Assembly: GCA_009823505.1 (NCBI GenBank)
Contig: VZQC01006589.1
Span: 3,153,671 to 3,217,670 of the forward strand
DNA length: 64,000 bases
Origin: Rhizomys pruinosus
Lineage: Eukaryota > Chordata > Mammalia > Rodentia > Spalacidae
Reading direction: 5' to 3'
The position numbers were made by a program, and so were the translations under genes. Below are positions 43,395 through 53,933 of this stretch, one piece after another. The notes beneath the pieces are model-generated. The model saw only the letters and a program-made list of their open reading frames with translations. It searched no databases and had not been told where the DNA came from. Within the stretch, counting starts at the first letter, position 1. Each line of letters starts with the position of its first letter.

Positions 43395-44580
43395 ATTTTT
43401 ATTTTTTTAACAAATCTAGACCCGTGTTCTTGCCCATTCCCCCACCCCGCCAGAGCTCGTGCATTCTACCAAACATGCTTTTCATCTCTTTCTCAGTCTT
43501 TCTCAATATTCTCCATGAGGAAGTTGATTGTTTTGAGCAGAAGTTCACTGTTTCAGTCAGTTCTTCAATGTAGTCCTTTCTGTTGTTGTTGTTGTTTCCA
43601 ATATGCGTCACTCCCAACTGCTTTGGACAAAAGTTCAGGGGGCCCTACACAAGAAATACTTACAACTAGGTAATTGGAACTAGCATCCACAGATGAGGGA
43701 TACCATTCGTCGTTTGTTTTTCTGGGACTGTGTTACTTCACTCAGCATGATGTCCTCTAGCTCCAGCCATTTTCCTGCAAAGCTCGTGATGTCATCTTTC
43801 TTTACTGCTGCATAGAACTCCATTGTGTAGATGTGCCACATTTTCTCTATCCACTGGTCAGTTGAGGGGCATTTGGGTTGGTTCCAGCTCCTTGCTATTG
43901 TGAAGAGAGCTGAAATAAACATGGCCGTGCATGTATCTCTGCGGTGGGGTGAGTCTTGAGGGTACATGCCCAGGAGTGGTATGGCTGGATCGGGTGGCAA
44001 GTTCATTCCAAGTCTTCCAAGGGTTCTCTGAACTGCTTTCCATAGTGGCTGTACCAGTTTACATTCCTACCAGCAGTGGATGAGTGTTCCCCTTTCCCCA
44101 CAACCTCTCCAGCACTTGGTATCATTTGTTTTCTTGATCCTAGCCAGTCTTATTGGAGTAAGATGATATCTTAAAGTGGTTTTGATTTGCATTTCCTTAA
44201 TGATTAGTGATGTTGAACACTTCTTAAGGTGTTTCTCAGCCATCTCTAATTCCTCACTTGTGAAGTCTCTGTTCAGTTCTTTGCTCCATCTTTTGAGTGG
44301 GTCATTTGTTTTCTTTTTTCTTTGTTTTTTGAGTAGTTTATATATTCTGGAAATCAATGCTTTGTCAGATGTTTCTGCAGTGAAGATTTCCTCCCACTCT
44401 GTGGGATTTCTCTTCACTTCCTTTGTTTCTTTTGATGTACAGAAGCTTTTGAGTTTAATGAGGTCCCATTTGTCAATTGTCGACCTTAATTCTTGTGCAG
44501 CTGGTGTCAGATTTAGGAAGTCTTTTCCTATGCCTGTGTCTTGTAGTCTGCTGACAACTTTTTCTTCTATCACCTTCAGT
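43395..44580 (-). mobile_element. LINE-1 fragment, ORF2 C-terminus and 3' UTR (broken)
   Basis: The minus strand encodes L1 ORF2p. 44573-44067 gives TIDKWDLIKLKSFCTSKETK and TKCWRGCGERGTLIHCW. 44006-43680 gives PDPAIPLLGMYP, NQPKCPSTDQWIEKMWHIYT and KRRMVSLICGC. The two blocks are in different frames, so the copy is dead. The 3' UTR follows to about 43395. It is less diverged than the L1 at 8455. Confidence 0.94.
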
Positions 44581-44589
44581 CAAAGCCAA

Positions 44590-45081
44590 CTTTTACTGAA
44601 GCTCTGTGCATTTCATACAAAATTTCTCATTGAGTCCAGACCCATTCCCCTTCCTTGCCCCCCACCCCACCAGAGCTCATGCATTCTGACAAACATGTTT
44701 TCCGTCTATTTCTTTTTTTAAATTTTTTTTTATTAATTTTATTTCCGTATGTGTATGAATGTACTGTCTGCATGCAAGTTTGTGCACCCGTGTCGTGCAA
44801 TGCCGTGGAGGTCAGAAGAGGGTCTCGGATTCCCCTGGAACTGGAGTTCTCCTGGAATTGGAGTTTCAGACGACTCTCTGCCGCCATGTGGGTGCTGGGG
44901 ATCGAACCCGGGTCCTCTGTAAGAGCAGTCGGCGCTCTTAACCGCTAGGCCATCTCTCCAGCCCATTTTCCGTCTATTTCTCAGTCTCTTAAAATTAACA
45001 ATGCAGAAGTTTACTGTTTTGAGCAGAAGTTCTGTTGTTTGCTATGAGCACCATGACACTCAAAGGGCTGGGAAACCTTTT
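44590..45081 (-). mobile_element. Second LINE-1 3'-UTR fragment, interrupted by B2s
   Basis: CCCCACCCCACCAGAGCTCA and GCATTCTGACAAACATG parallel 43440-43480, and TTTACTGTTTTGAGCAGAAG parallels about 43530. So a second L1 3' end directly abuts the first. A B2 sits inside it at 44713-44964 and another at its upstream edge (45097-45341). Confidence 0.85.
44713..44964 (-). mobile_element. Young B2 SINE with the internal duplication
   Basis: Antisense B2 with both CCCTGGAACTGGAGTTCTCC and TGGAATTGGAGTTTCAGACG. Perfect 15-bp target duplication TTTTCCGTCTATTTC at 44698-44712 and 44966-44980. Confidence 0.97.
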
Positions 45082-45096
45082 CCACCCTGACTTTTT

Positions 45097-45341
45097 TTTT
45101 TAATTTTTTAAATTTTTATTTATTTCTGTATGTGTATGAATGTACTGTCTGCATGCAAGTCTGTGCACCCGTGTCGTGCAATGCCGCGGAGGTCAGAAGA
45201 GGGTTTCGGATTCCCCTGGATCTGGAGTTCTGGAATTGGAGTTTCAGATGGTTCTCAGCCGCCATGTGGGTGCTGGGGATCGAACCCGGGTCCTCTGTAA
45301 GAGCGGTCGGCGCTCTTAACCGCTAGGCCATCTCTCCAGCC
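45097..45341 (-). mobile_element. Young B2 SINE with the internal duplication (3-bp shorter)
   Basis: Antisense B2 with CCCTGGATCTGGAGTTCTGG and AATTGGAGTTTCAGATGG. Target duplication CCACCCTGACTTTT at 45082-45095 and 45342-45355. Confidence 0.96.
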
Positions 45342-45542
45342 CCACCCTGACTTTTTAATCTCTATACTCAACTTCATCACCTCAGTCAGTCCTCAGCCTC
45401 AGACACCAGAAGCCTCCTGCCTCTTCCATGGTGGCAACAGAAGTGAGAGGCATGTGCTCAGGCCCAGTACTTGCTGAAGCCTATACAGCCTGGGTCTTCC
45501 TTTCAAAGCACCATCTCCACCCGCAAACCATCTCTAGGTATT

Positions 45543-45768
45543 TCTTGATTCCCCAAGCACTTGGTTTAAGGTTCATCATGTAGATCCTGCCTTGTCAGCC
45601 TTAACATCTTCCCATCTTCCGTGAGCTCCAAACTCAAGGAGCTCCTCTTTCCACGCCCCCCAACATGAACGTCAGCGTAAACGGGGATAGTTTTGCTGTA
45701 GACGGAGACCCCAGGCTCCAGCCTAGAGTGGGAAAGGGAGATCAAATTTGACGAGATGGGATTTAACA
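45543..45768. repeat. Near-identical direct duplication, copy 1
   Basis: 226 bases starting TCTTGATTCCCCAAGCACTT and ending GAGATGGGATTTAACA. They match 46657-46885 apart from CTTCCGTG/CTTCCCTGTG and a C/G-run difference (CCACGCCCCCC versus CCACCCCCCCCC). The flanking sequence is unrelated. Confidence 0.95.
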
Positions 45769-46656
45769 TCGGTATGAGTCAGAGGAGGCAGAATTATACT
45801 TCTGAGTGGAAGCCAACACTTAGTTTTGTCAATAATGTGATGGTAGCAAGTTCTAAAATAAGCTGCTAGGGTCTTTCAGCTGGAATGGATCCCAGAGGGC
45901 GTGGAGCTCCACACCCACCCACACACTTCTCTAGCCTTTGCCTTTTCTGAGTCTCCCAGAGAGACACAGCCTCTTCCTCAATGAGGTTCCCCACAGAAGG
46001 GGACTTGATAACTCCGAGAGACCCAGTTGACTTCCAGATAACACTAAATTTTGAATTGTTAAAGTGGCAGAAGAGCTTTGAGGTTGGGTGTGACCTGGCG
46101 TGTGTGACCCAGTGTGACCTGGAGGCCAGGTGGCCCTGGGTTCGAGTTCTGCTTCTGTCCTTACTTGGTGAACCTTGTTCCAGGATTTGCTTCTATAAAA
46201 GACAATTAACAGCTGTATTTACCAGTAGATACCTGTGAGGGTTAGAGCAGAGTCTTGTGTGACTGCTTAGTATTAGCAATCTTTACACATATATGTGGTT
46301 AAATTTGCCTCTAAAATTCCACTTCCTGGTTGTACGTCGTCTGTCCTGCAGCCCTTCAGTATTTGAAGATAGCAGTTGTTTCCCCCGAGGTGACTTCACT
46401 AAAATCAAAACTCCCTGGTTCCTTGAATTATCCGTCATGTGACTGGGTGTTCATTTTCTCCATTGCTCCTTCCTCTGGGATGAAGGTATTCCTCTTAGGT
46501 GAGACAGCTCGTGAGTCTCTGAAAGTCTCTGAATGATGGAGGTCTGTCACACGATAGGCACCTTTGTGACGGCTGAGATCTCCTCCTCCAGTCCGGTGGT
46601 CTGGATTGCTTTCAGATGCAATATATTCCTGGCTTTTTGCAGGTGGCACCAGGCAG

Positions 46657-46885
46657 TCTTGATTCCCCAAGCACTTGGTTTAAGGTTCATCATGTAGATC
46701 CTGCCTTGTCAGCCTTAACATCTTCCCATCTTCCCTGTGAGCTCCAAACTCAAGGAGCTCCTCTTTCCACCCCCCCCCAACATGAACGTCAGCGTAAACG
46801 GGGATAGTTTTGCTGTAGACGGAGACCCCAGGCTCCAGCCTAGAGTGGGAAAGGGAGATCAAATTTGACGAGATGGGATTTAACA
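46657..46885. repeat. Near-identical direct duplication, copy 2
   Basis: 229 bases, same orientation, 1,114 bases downstream of copy 1. The minus-strand reading frame here (46967-46680) extends past the duplicated block, but no known protein is recognised. Confidence 0.95.
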
Positions 46886-46966
46886 GAGTAAATGTGAAGT
46901 CTTTTGAGGCGAACACCACGGGGGGAACACATGGAGAGGAGCTGGATGGAGAGCTCCACCCAGACA

Positions 46967-47061
46967 AGGAGGGCAGGAGGGGACCTAGGAAGAGCAGAAG
47001 GAGGGCAGGAGGGGACCTAGGAAGAGCAGAAGGAGGGCAGGAGGGGACCTAGGAAGAGCAG
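46967..47061. repeat. 32-bp minisatellite, three copies
   Basis: GGAGGGCAGGAGGGGACCTA followed by GGAAGAGCAGAA repeats at 46968, 47000 and 47032, a strict 32-base period with almost no variation. It begins 82 bases after duplication copy 2. Confidence 0.95.
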
Positions 47062-47694
47062 TGAGGCTGTGCGTGCTTCAGAAGAGCACATGGGACGGTG
47101 CCGTCGCAGGAGTCCACCCCACATCCTCTCAGCCTACATGTATTGCCCTGTTGAGATGTGATTGTGTATATGTTTAGTGCTGGGAACCAGAAGAGATCAT
47201 GAGAGGAGACATATAGTCCTGGACTTTTGCTTCTAGCCAGGGAGCCATACACAAGCAGATGGTAATTCAACTGATGTTTGACAAACATCTTCCATGCGCC
47301 AGACACTGTGTGAGCATTTTATGTACAGTCATGTGTCCCTTACCAAGGGGATGTTTCGTTAGGTGATTTTTGTCATGGGTAAATATTATGGCCTGCTCAA
47401 GCTAAGAAAGATATGACATTACCTAGTGATGAGACCACCATCGGATGTGGTCTGTCTTCATTCTTATATAGTACATGACTCTACACCTATTGTGGTTTTG
47501 CTTTCTGTATTAAGTTATGATTTGTATACAGTGAAATGCAAAACTCTCCATGGATTTTGACTGGCACATATATCCATTAACCATACCATCACAACAAAGA
47601 ACGTTCCTGCCACTCTGCAAGTTTCCTTAGCTTTCTTAAAAAATATTCTTTTCATTATTAGTGTTTGTCAGGGGGAGTCTACACACATGCCACA

Positions 47695-47698
47695 GTGT

Positions 47699-47744
<46 letters not shown>
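47695..47744. repeat. (GT)n microsatellite
   Basis: About 24 GT units with one TTT interruption near the start. Confidence 0.96.
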
Positions 47745-47746
<2 letters not shown>

Positions 47747-47875
47747 GTCAGAGGAGAACTCTGAGGTGTCTGTTTTCTCCTTCTACCTGTATGTGGGATC
47801 CAAGATCCAACTTGGGTCGTCAGGCTTGCAGGGCAATTACTTTACACACTGAACCATTTCATGAGCCTCCCTTAT
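47745..47875 (-). mobile_element. Old tRNA-type rodent SINE, subfamily not named
   Basis: GTCAGAGGAGAACTCTGAGG ... GTCGTCAGGCTTGCAGGGCA ... CACACTGAACCATTTC. Same group as 6560 and 32340. Confidence 0.55.
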
Positions 47876-48189
47876 ACTCTTTCTAATTGCATTCCTTTCT
47901 CAATAGGCATCTATGGTTGTGTTTTCTGTCACCATAGATCACATTTGCCTGTTCTAAGATTTCATATAAGTGGAATTTTACAGTGGGTTTTCTTGTTTCT
48001 GACTTCCTCCACTCAGGGGGATGTTTTGAGATTCACCCATGTCGTTGCATTGCATATGGACTATGCTGTGCTCTGTTCATCCTTGCTCTACTCACAGAAA
48101 GTGGATTAACCCCATGACATGTGTATTAGTGTTATCCTAGTTTGTGGGTGAGAAGGCAAGGACAGATTTTACCAGCTTTGCAATGGCTA

Positions 48190-48557
48190 ATCTCACCCCT
48201 GGGAAGAGGGAACCTGGATTGAAGAACTTCCTCCATCAGTTCGGCCTGTGGACATGTTTGTGGATTATTTTCCTGATTGCTAATTGATGTAGGAGAGCCC
48301 AGACCGCTGTGGGCAGTGTCATCCCTGGGCAGGTGGGCCTGGACTGTATAACAAAGGTAGCTGAGCATGCGCCTGGAAGCAAGCCGGTAAGCAGTGCGCC
48401 TCTGTGGTCTCTGCTCCTTGGCTCCTGCCTTGAGCTCCTCTCTCGTCTTAAATCCATGATGGACTATAACTCCTGAGCTGAAATAAACCCTTTCTTCCGA
48501 AAGTTGCCTTTGGTTGGTTATGGTCATAGCATAGCAACAGGAAAGCAAACTAGAACA
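48190..48557 (-). mobile_element. URR1-type relic
   Basis: Antisense: AGAGGGAACCTGGATTGAAG, CCTGATTGCTAATTGATGTA, GGGCCTGGACTGTATAAC, TGAAATAAACCCTTTCTTCC and GAAAGCAAACTAGAACAAGC. Confidence 0.8.
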
Positions 48558-50529
48558 AGCTTAAAAAATAACTCTCGATGGTGGCGAGTGCCAGGAGGAG
48601 AGCAAAGCGAGGTCACATGACCAAAGCAGTGGCTTCGTAGTCAACAGAGGGGACGAGTTGGACCTGAGTCCTGGACGAGGTGCTGGTACTCACAGGTCTG
48701 TGATGGCGCCGGCTGCAACAGCCCCTGAGAAGTGATGGGGCAGAAGCCAGGCGGCTGTGGGTGGGCGAAGGAGGGAAGGAGACAGTGGGCCTTGGCTACC
48801 TTTCCTGAAACTGGGTTACAAAAGGGCACATGGGATCCACAGGTGGTTCAACGATGGTGTTTAAGGGATGGAGCCTCAAGCTCACTGACCAGGCCAATGA
48901 TGGTTTAGAGAGCTTTCTTATCCCAACTCCCCGACTCTCTCCTACAATGGGTCAGAGTGGTCGCTGTCTGCTTTGCCTTCAGGCTATAGGGTCCTGTAGA
49001 GGTTAGAGACCAGAGGGCGAGGGGCAAGGTTGTTAAGAGAGATATAATCTAATCCTTCAGCTGGGGAAGCTTTGGGACCTCATCTGCCGAGCCAGGCCCC
49101 AAGGTAAGACTAGCCTCAGAGTGCGGTTTAATTTGAGATGTGGACAAGGTTGAAGCTTAGGGTGATTCTCTCTGGTATGTTCCAGGAGGGTAAGGGACTC
49201 TGGGGAAGCAGAGGAAAGGCCAAAGAGCAGCCACGGACCCCAGAAAAGGAGCACGGAGAGACCAGCAATTGCCAGGCAGGGCGGACTTCTGTGGTGGCCT
49301 CTGTTGGTAGGGGCCAAGATGTGGTTGAATGACCAGGAACAGGCAAACCTGGAGGATACACCTGAGTGAGCTAAGCAGGAGACTCGGGCATGACCTCCCT
49401 GGTAGGCAAATTTATCAGATTTTGAGTTTTCTCAATTTGCATACTTTGGTGGGACCAGTAAAGACAAAGCCTAGGTGCATGTATGTGCAGACACAGACAG
49501 ACACTGTGTTCACTGTGGTTAAAGTACTACAGTAGTTAAGGGGAGAGGCTGCTGAGCTGTGGGGTTGAGAATGCACTGGGCTGTAGCTAAGAGAAAATCT
49601 GACTGAGCATCCTGGATGGGGGGACACAAATGGGTTTCTTGGATAGAGGTGGCCTGGGGCTGGTTTCATAACTAACTGCCTTCACCAAGGGTTCAGGTTC
49701 TTTATCTCTTCTACTGTCTCTGCCCTGCCAGGGAAATTGGAGCAACATGGTGTGAAAGATACCCTGACTGCTTTTATTATTTACCTGGAAGTGGAGTGTC
49801 AAACTTTGATGTGTCTGCCTTAGAAAGTGTTCTAGCTACCCGCTTCTTTGAAATCTCAAAAGCATTTGTGGCGCTGTCCCTAGGTGCCCCATTATCTCAG
49901 CGGCTGGTGGTGGCAGGTGGCCCTGTGAAAAGCAGGTTCCACCCTAGGAGTGTGGGCTGGCCCCAGCTCTGCCCTCAGGAAGTTTGCTCAGGAGGGCACG
50001 TCCTGCGTTGGGGTGATAGGCGCCTGGGGCTATGCCATTAAGGGGCAAAGGAAGTGATCAGAGAGGCTTATGAAAGATTGCCGGGCTTTTCCTCATCCAA
50101 AAACAATACTTGGAGTGGAAACAAAAAGGCAGAGGGAACTGATTTAACAGATGTTGGAAGGAGATGAACGGGGAGGGCCTCTGCCCGCCCTTTCAAAGGA
50201 CTCTTGCTTTTGCAAGCTTTGTTGAGGTCACTCTGTCTGGACTGTTGCCTTCTGCCTCCTGTTCACCCCAGCCTGCTCAGCGGAGCTCTCTGTGAAGGGA
50301 GGACTCTGCTTTCTCTCCAACCAGGTGGCCCTTGGGGCTCAGAGAGGAGTGAGCTGGCTTTTCTTTTTCTTTCCTATCGCCAGTCAGGGCTGCCACGGGG
50401 CTGGGGCAGAAAGGAGCCTAGCTCTCTCTGGGACCCCTTAGGTTCTTTTTCTCTGTGTCTGTCCCTCCTGAACCCCCCCCCCCCACTGAGCTTCAGACTT
50501 GTGGGTCAGGCTTAGAAATAGACACTAGT

Positions 50530-50618
50530 TGAAGTAACACAGTCCCAGAAAAACAAACGACAAATGGTACATCTATGGATGCTAGCACCAAATACCTAGC
50601 AGTAAGGCAAACTGACCA

Positions 50619-50661
<43 letters not shown>

Positions 50662-51425
50662 ATATTTTTTTTTCTTTTACCTGAAAACAACTAGCAACTG
50701 TACCATTATAATGTGAATACCTTAATGGGATCTAGAATTAACCTACCACTTATTTTCAGACTTTGTAATTGTGGTATATTGGGGGGGGTGTGTATGAGTA
50801 CTTTAGAGTAATATAAAATTAAAGGGGAAAAAGTGAATTCCAAAAATGGTTATCCTTATTTGTGGATGATAACACCAAATCTCCAGTTGAAAGGCAGGCT
50901 GAACAACATTATTGTTATATTTCTCTTTATCTGAAAGCAACTGCCCTGTTATAATGTGAATTTCTTAACGGGCTCTAGAATTGACCTACCACTTATTTTC
51001 AGACTCTGTAATTACTGTGTATGGGTGGAAGGTACATACTCATATCTTAGAGTAATATAAAATTAAAGGGGAAAATGTGACTGCTTAAACATATTCTGGA
51101 ATTAACATATAGTTTATTCTCAGAGGTTGTAATTTTGATGCATATGTGATGGTTATATAGGCATATGTTGGAGCAATACAAAGAGGTAGGGAACAACAAC
51201 AGCATAAAGACTGGGTCAAAGAACTGACTGATACAGTTAAATTCAGCCCAAAACAACAAGCCTCTGCAGTGAACAACTTTGGAAAGACTAAGAGAAAAAG
51301 TGCAAGGCACATATGGCAGAAGGCATAAACTGGGGTGGGGTAGAGGGCAGGGAGAGGGGAATGTGTCTAAATTGGACTGAAAGATAATGAAATACACAAA
51401 ACATCAGTAAAAGTATTTTAAAAAA
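50530..51425 (+). mobile_element. 5'-truncated LINE-1, last ORF2 codons plus long 3' UTR
   Basis: It starts in the last codons of ORF2 (EVTQSQKNKRQM in frame), then a long 3' UTR and A-tail. It is flanked by a perfect 16-bp target duplication AGAAATAGACACTAGT (50514-50529 and 51426-51441). Inside, about 241 bp is tandemly repeated: GGGATCTAGAATTAACCTAC at about 50729 and GGGCTCTAGAATTGACCTAC at about 50970, with a third diverged partial unit near 51090. A GT array (50621-50660) lies in the first unit. Confidence 0.94.
50621..50660. repeat. (GT)n microsatellite inside L1 3' UTR
   Basis: About 19 GT units. Confidence 0.95.
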
Positions 51426-51441
51426 AGAAATAGACACTAGT

Positions 51442-51820
51442 GGGACTGGAGAGACGGAGCATTGGCTGTTCTTGCAGAGGACCCGGGTTTGGTTCCCAGC
51501 ACCTATATGGCATCTAACAACCATCTGTAACTCCAGTTTCAGGGGATCCAACAGTCCCTTCTGACCTCTGTGGGTATCACACAACTTGGGTGCACTTACA
51601 TATATGCAGGCAATACACTCATACACATAAAATAAAAATAGTAAATAAAACCAGGTGTGGTGGTGCACACCTTTAATCCCAGCACTCGGGAGGCAGGTGC
51701 AGGCAGATCTCTGTGAGTTCAAGGCCAGCCTGGTGTACATAGCAAGCACCAGGCCAGCTGGGACTCAAGAGAGACCCTGTCTCAAAAAGACCAAAAAAAT
51801 AGTAAATAAAAATAAAAAAG
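51442..51820 (+). mobile_element. B2 SINE inserted at the L1 target site, carrying a nested B1
   Basis: The B2 head GGGACTGGAGAGACGGAGCA to tail ACATAAAATAAAAATAGTAA (51442-51650) is continued after the B1. AGAAATAGACAATAGT (51821-51836) is a third copy of the 16-bp site with one mismatch, the target duplication of this later insertion. Confidence 0.93.
51651..51798 (+). mobile_element. B1 SINE nested in the B2 tail
   Basis: CCAGGTGTGGTGGTGCACAC ... GAGACCCTGTCTCAAAAAGA. Its own target duplication AAAATAGTAAATAAAA lies at about 51635-51650 and 51796-51811. Confidence 0.93.
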
Positions 51821-51984
51821 AGAAATAGACAATAGTTATATTCCTTAGTAAAGCAGCAGCCAAGAGGTATAGCCACAGATCTGAGACCACAGGGTGAGCC
51901 AGGTGTTACTGGGAAGACTTCCTAGGAAGAGACTGGCTGTGGGAGGGTCAGTGGGCCTTGGAGCAGTGCTCCTCAGCATCTATC

Positions 51985-52352
51985 ATGGTTATAGTTCTCA
52001 TTACTGTGAGAACACCTGAAAAAAGGAATGAAGGGCATCACAGTTTGAGAGCACAATCCATCATGGTGGGGAAGGCGTGGTTGCAAGAGCGCGAGCCAGC
52101 TAGTCACATTGCTTCCACACTCAGAAAACAGATAGGTCAACGCTGGCACCCAGCTTGCTTTTTCCCTTTTTATTTAATCCGGGACTCCTAGCCCATGAGA
52201 TGGTGCTACCCACATGCAGGGTGGGTCTTCCTACTTCATTTAATCCAGTCTAGAAATTGCCTGACAGATATGGCCAGAGGTTTATTTCCATATTGATTCT
52301 AGATGCTGTCAATTTAACAATATTAACATGAGAGCATCTCAACAGTCACATT
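51985..52352 (+). mobile_element. URR1-type relic (variant)
   Basis: TAGTTCTCATTACTGTGAGA, AATCCATCATGGTGGGGAAG, GATGGTGCTACCCACATGCA, GGTGGGTCTTCCTACTTCAT and TAGATGCTGTCAATTTAACA. Same variant group as 19671. Confidence 0.7.
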
Positions 52353-53237
52353 GACTAGGGTGAACTTATCCATTTTCTAAGTAATTCTAGCATATTCTAA
52401 GAATGAACCCAAAAGAAAATCAAGCAATCAGGATATTGATTTCTTTCAGTCACTACTGTTGTCTGACTTCCTTTGGCCCCAAAGCTGAATTTGCTCAGAG
52501 AATCCCACAGTTCACCACACTGGTCACAGCTGCCCATCTGCTGACCTCCTACCCTGGCAGTGGTGGCAGCAGCAGAGGTCCCTCACGCCATCTGTGTGCA
52601 AATCTCCTTACTTGGTCTATACACTCAGGTTGTCATTAATGCGTTCTTGTCCTGGAGTTGGTTGGCCATCAGTCCCATCTGTCCTGTCACCCTGGCTACA
52701 CTTTGAAGGAGAGCTATACACAAGTGAGGTCATTATTCCCAAGCTGCTTCTGCCCCTTAATCTTATTGTGTCGCCCTAGCAGCATGAAAGCCAGGCTCCT
52801 GAGAGGTAGAGGTTCTTTTTGTGACGCCTGGAGGGAAGAAGGTCAAGCCACAGGTTAGGTGCCTCCACCCGAAACAGATGTTTAAGATGAGCAGGAATGT
52901 GCGACTGGACTCCTCTCCGCTTTCCCCCTGTTTTCCCAGGGGAGTCTGGGGATGCTGTCAGTCCATCAGGAACTGGGGGATGGTCCTGTCAGGGAGAGGA
53001 CTGTGTTTACTGGATTTCATTTGGTCCTGAGGCCAGACAGGTTGATACCTTCTGCTCTTGAAGTGTCCTGCTGCAAATCCGTTAATCAATTTCTTCTAGA
53101 AAAAAATAATGAAGTAATACAGATAAATGAAGGGGGAGATTTGACCAACTGGATGAGATTAGAACTTTGCAGTTCATTTTTACGGTAGCAGAGAATCCTC
53201 GAGCATAAATCTAGTTCCTTCATTTTTGCCCCCGTTA

Positions 53238-53395
53238 GGCTTTTTGAGGCAAGGTCTCACTCTGCAACCCAGGTTAGCTAGGAATTAATTACTACGTGGC
53301 CCAGATTAGCCTTGAACTCTTGGAGACCTCTTCTGCCTCAGTCTCCCAAATTCTGGGATTACAGGTGTGGAGGAACTGCCATGCCTGGTTTTGCA
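53238..53395 (-). mobile_element. Old B1 SINE
   Basis: Antisense B1: TTTTTGAGGCAAGGTCTCAC ... AATTCTGGGATTACAGGTG ... CTGCCATGCCTGGTT. Confidence 0.82.
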
Positions 53396-53778
53396 CCTAG
53401 TTTGTGAATGATGGCTCCTGTTGTAGAAATTCCTCACCTACATTCATGTCTCCCCAATAAAATGGAAATTGGAACTTCTTTGGTGAAAATTTAAATAATC
53501 ATTCAGTAATTGGTACTTGATTTATGGCTTCAGCCAGATGTGTTTTTATTGACAACGAAGTTGCCTTTGCTATTGGGAAGCAAACCATTATTTTATTAGG
53601 GAACATTCTACTCTCAATCAGAAAAAGTATTTACAGAGCACACTGGTCCATCTCTGATGTTATTTCATTGTTTAATTAAATGCTGGCTGAAGGCCCAGGA
53701 TCTCTCCTGTTTGTACAGCTCTTGTTTGATTCTGAGAGCTGCTACTTAACAAAAGTTCCATCACCCCTTGTCTTGCAG

Positions 53779-53933
53779 GGCCAGACCAGTCATCACAGTG
53801 GACGTCTCCATCTTCCTCCCGGGCTCCATCAACATCACTGCTCCTCAGTGTCATGACGGACAGCAGCCTGTGAACTGCCTCAACGTCACTGCCTGCTTTC
53901 AGTTCCATGGCAAACATGTGCCAGGAGAAATCG
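53779..53933 (+). CDS. Itga9: Itga9 internal exon 10 of 10 in window (start of thigh domain)
   Basis: This 155-bp exon has one base completing Arg, 51 codons and one base of a split Gly. It encodes ARPVITVDVSIFLPGSINIT, then APQCHDGQQPVNCLNVTACF and QFHGKHVPGEI. RPV-TVDV is the standard junction from the alpha propeller to the immunoglobulin-like thigh domain. NIT and NVT are two predicted N-glycosylation sites, and the Cys residues in PQC, NCL and ACF fit the conserved thigh disulfides. The acceptor is TTGTCTTGCAG (ends 53778). The donor GTAATG at 53934 lacks the usual G at +5, so it is weaker than the other donors. The following exon (family peptide beginning LNYVLMADV) is not in the window. 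Confidence 0.97.

Larger units (their letters stand above)
47500..48108. mobile_element. Ancient L1-type remnant
   Basis: Blocks TTTCATATAAGTGGAATTTT and TTGAGATTCACCCATGTCGT resemble old mammalian L1 3' sequence, interrupted at about 47645-47875 by a GT array and an old SINE. Assigned by recognition. Confidence 0.55.
42833..53778 (+). other. Itga9: Itga9 intron, 10,946 bp
   Basis: This is the longest complete intron here. It holds broken L1 ORF2 and 3'-UTR pieces with two young B2 insertions, a near-identical 226/229-bp direct duplication, a 32-bp minisatellite, a GT microsatellite, an ancient L1-type remnant, a URR1 copy, a truncated L1 with nested B2 and B1, another URR1-type copy and an old B1. 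The stretches 48560-50510 and 52360-53230 look unique; I recognise no exon there. Confidence 0.88.

Noticed and set aside
43680..44573. Functional reverse-transcriptase gene
   Set aside because: Only the C-terminal part of L1 ORF2 is present and the frame is broken. It is a dead 5'-truncated L1.
45566..46967. Antisense open frames across the duplicated block as a possible gene
   Set aside because: The frames differ at the indel between copies and match no protein I recognise. The duplication is better treated as DNA-level.
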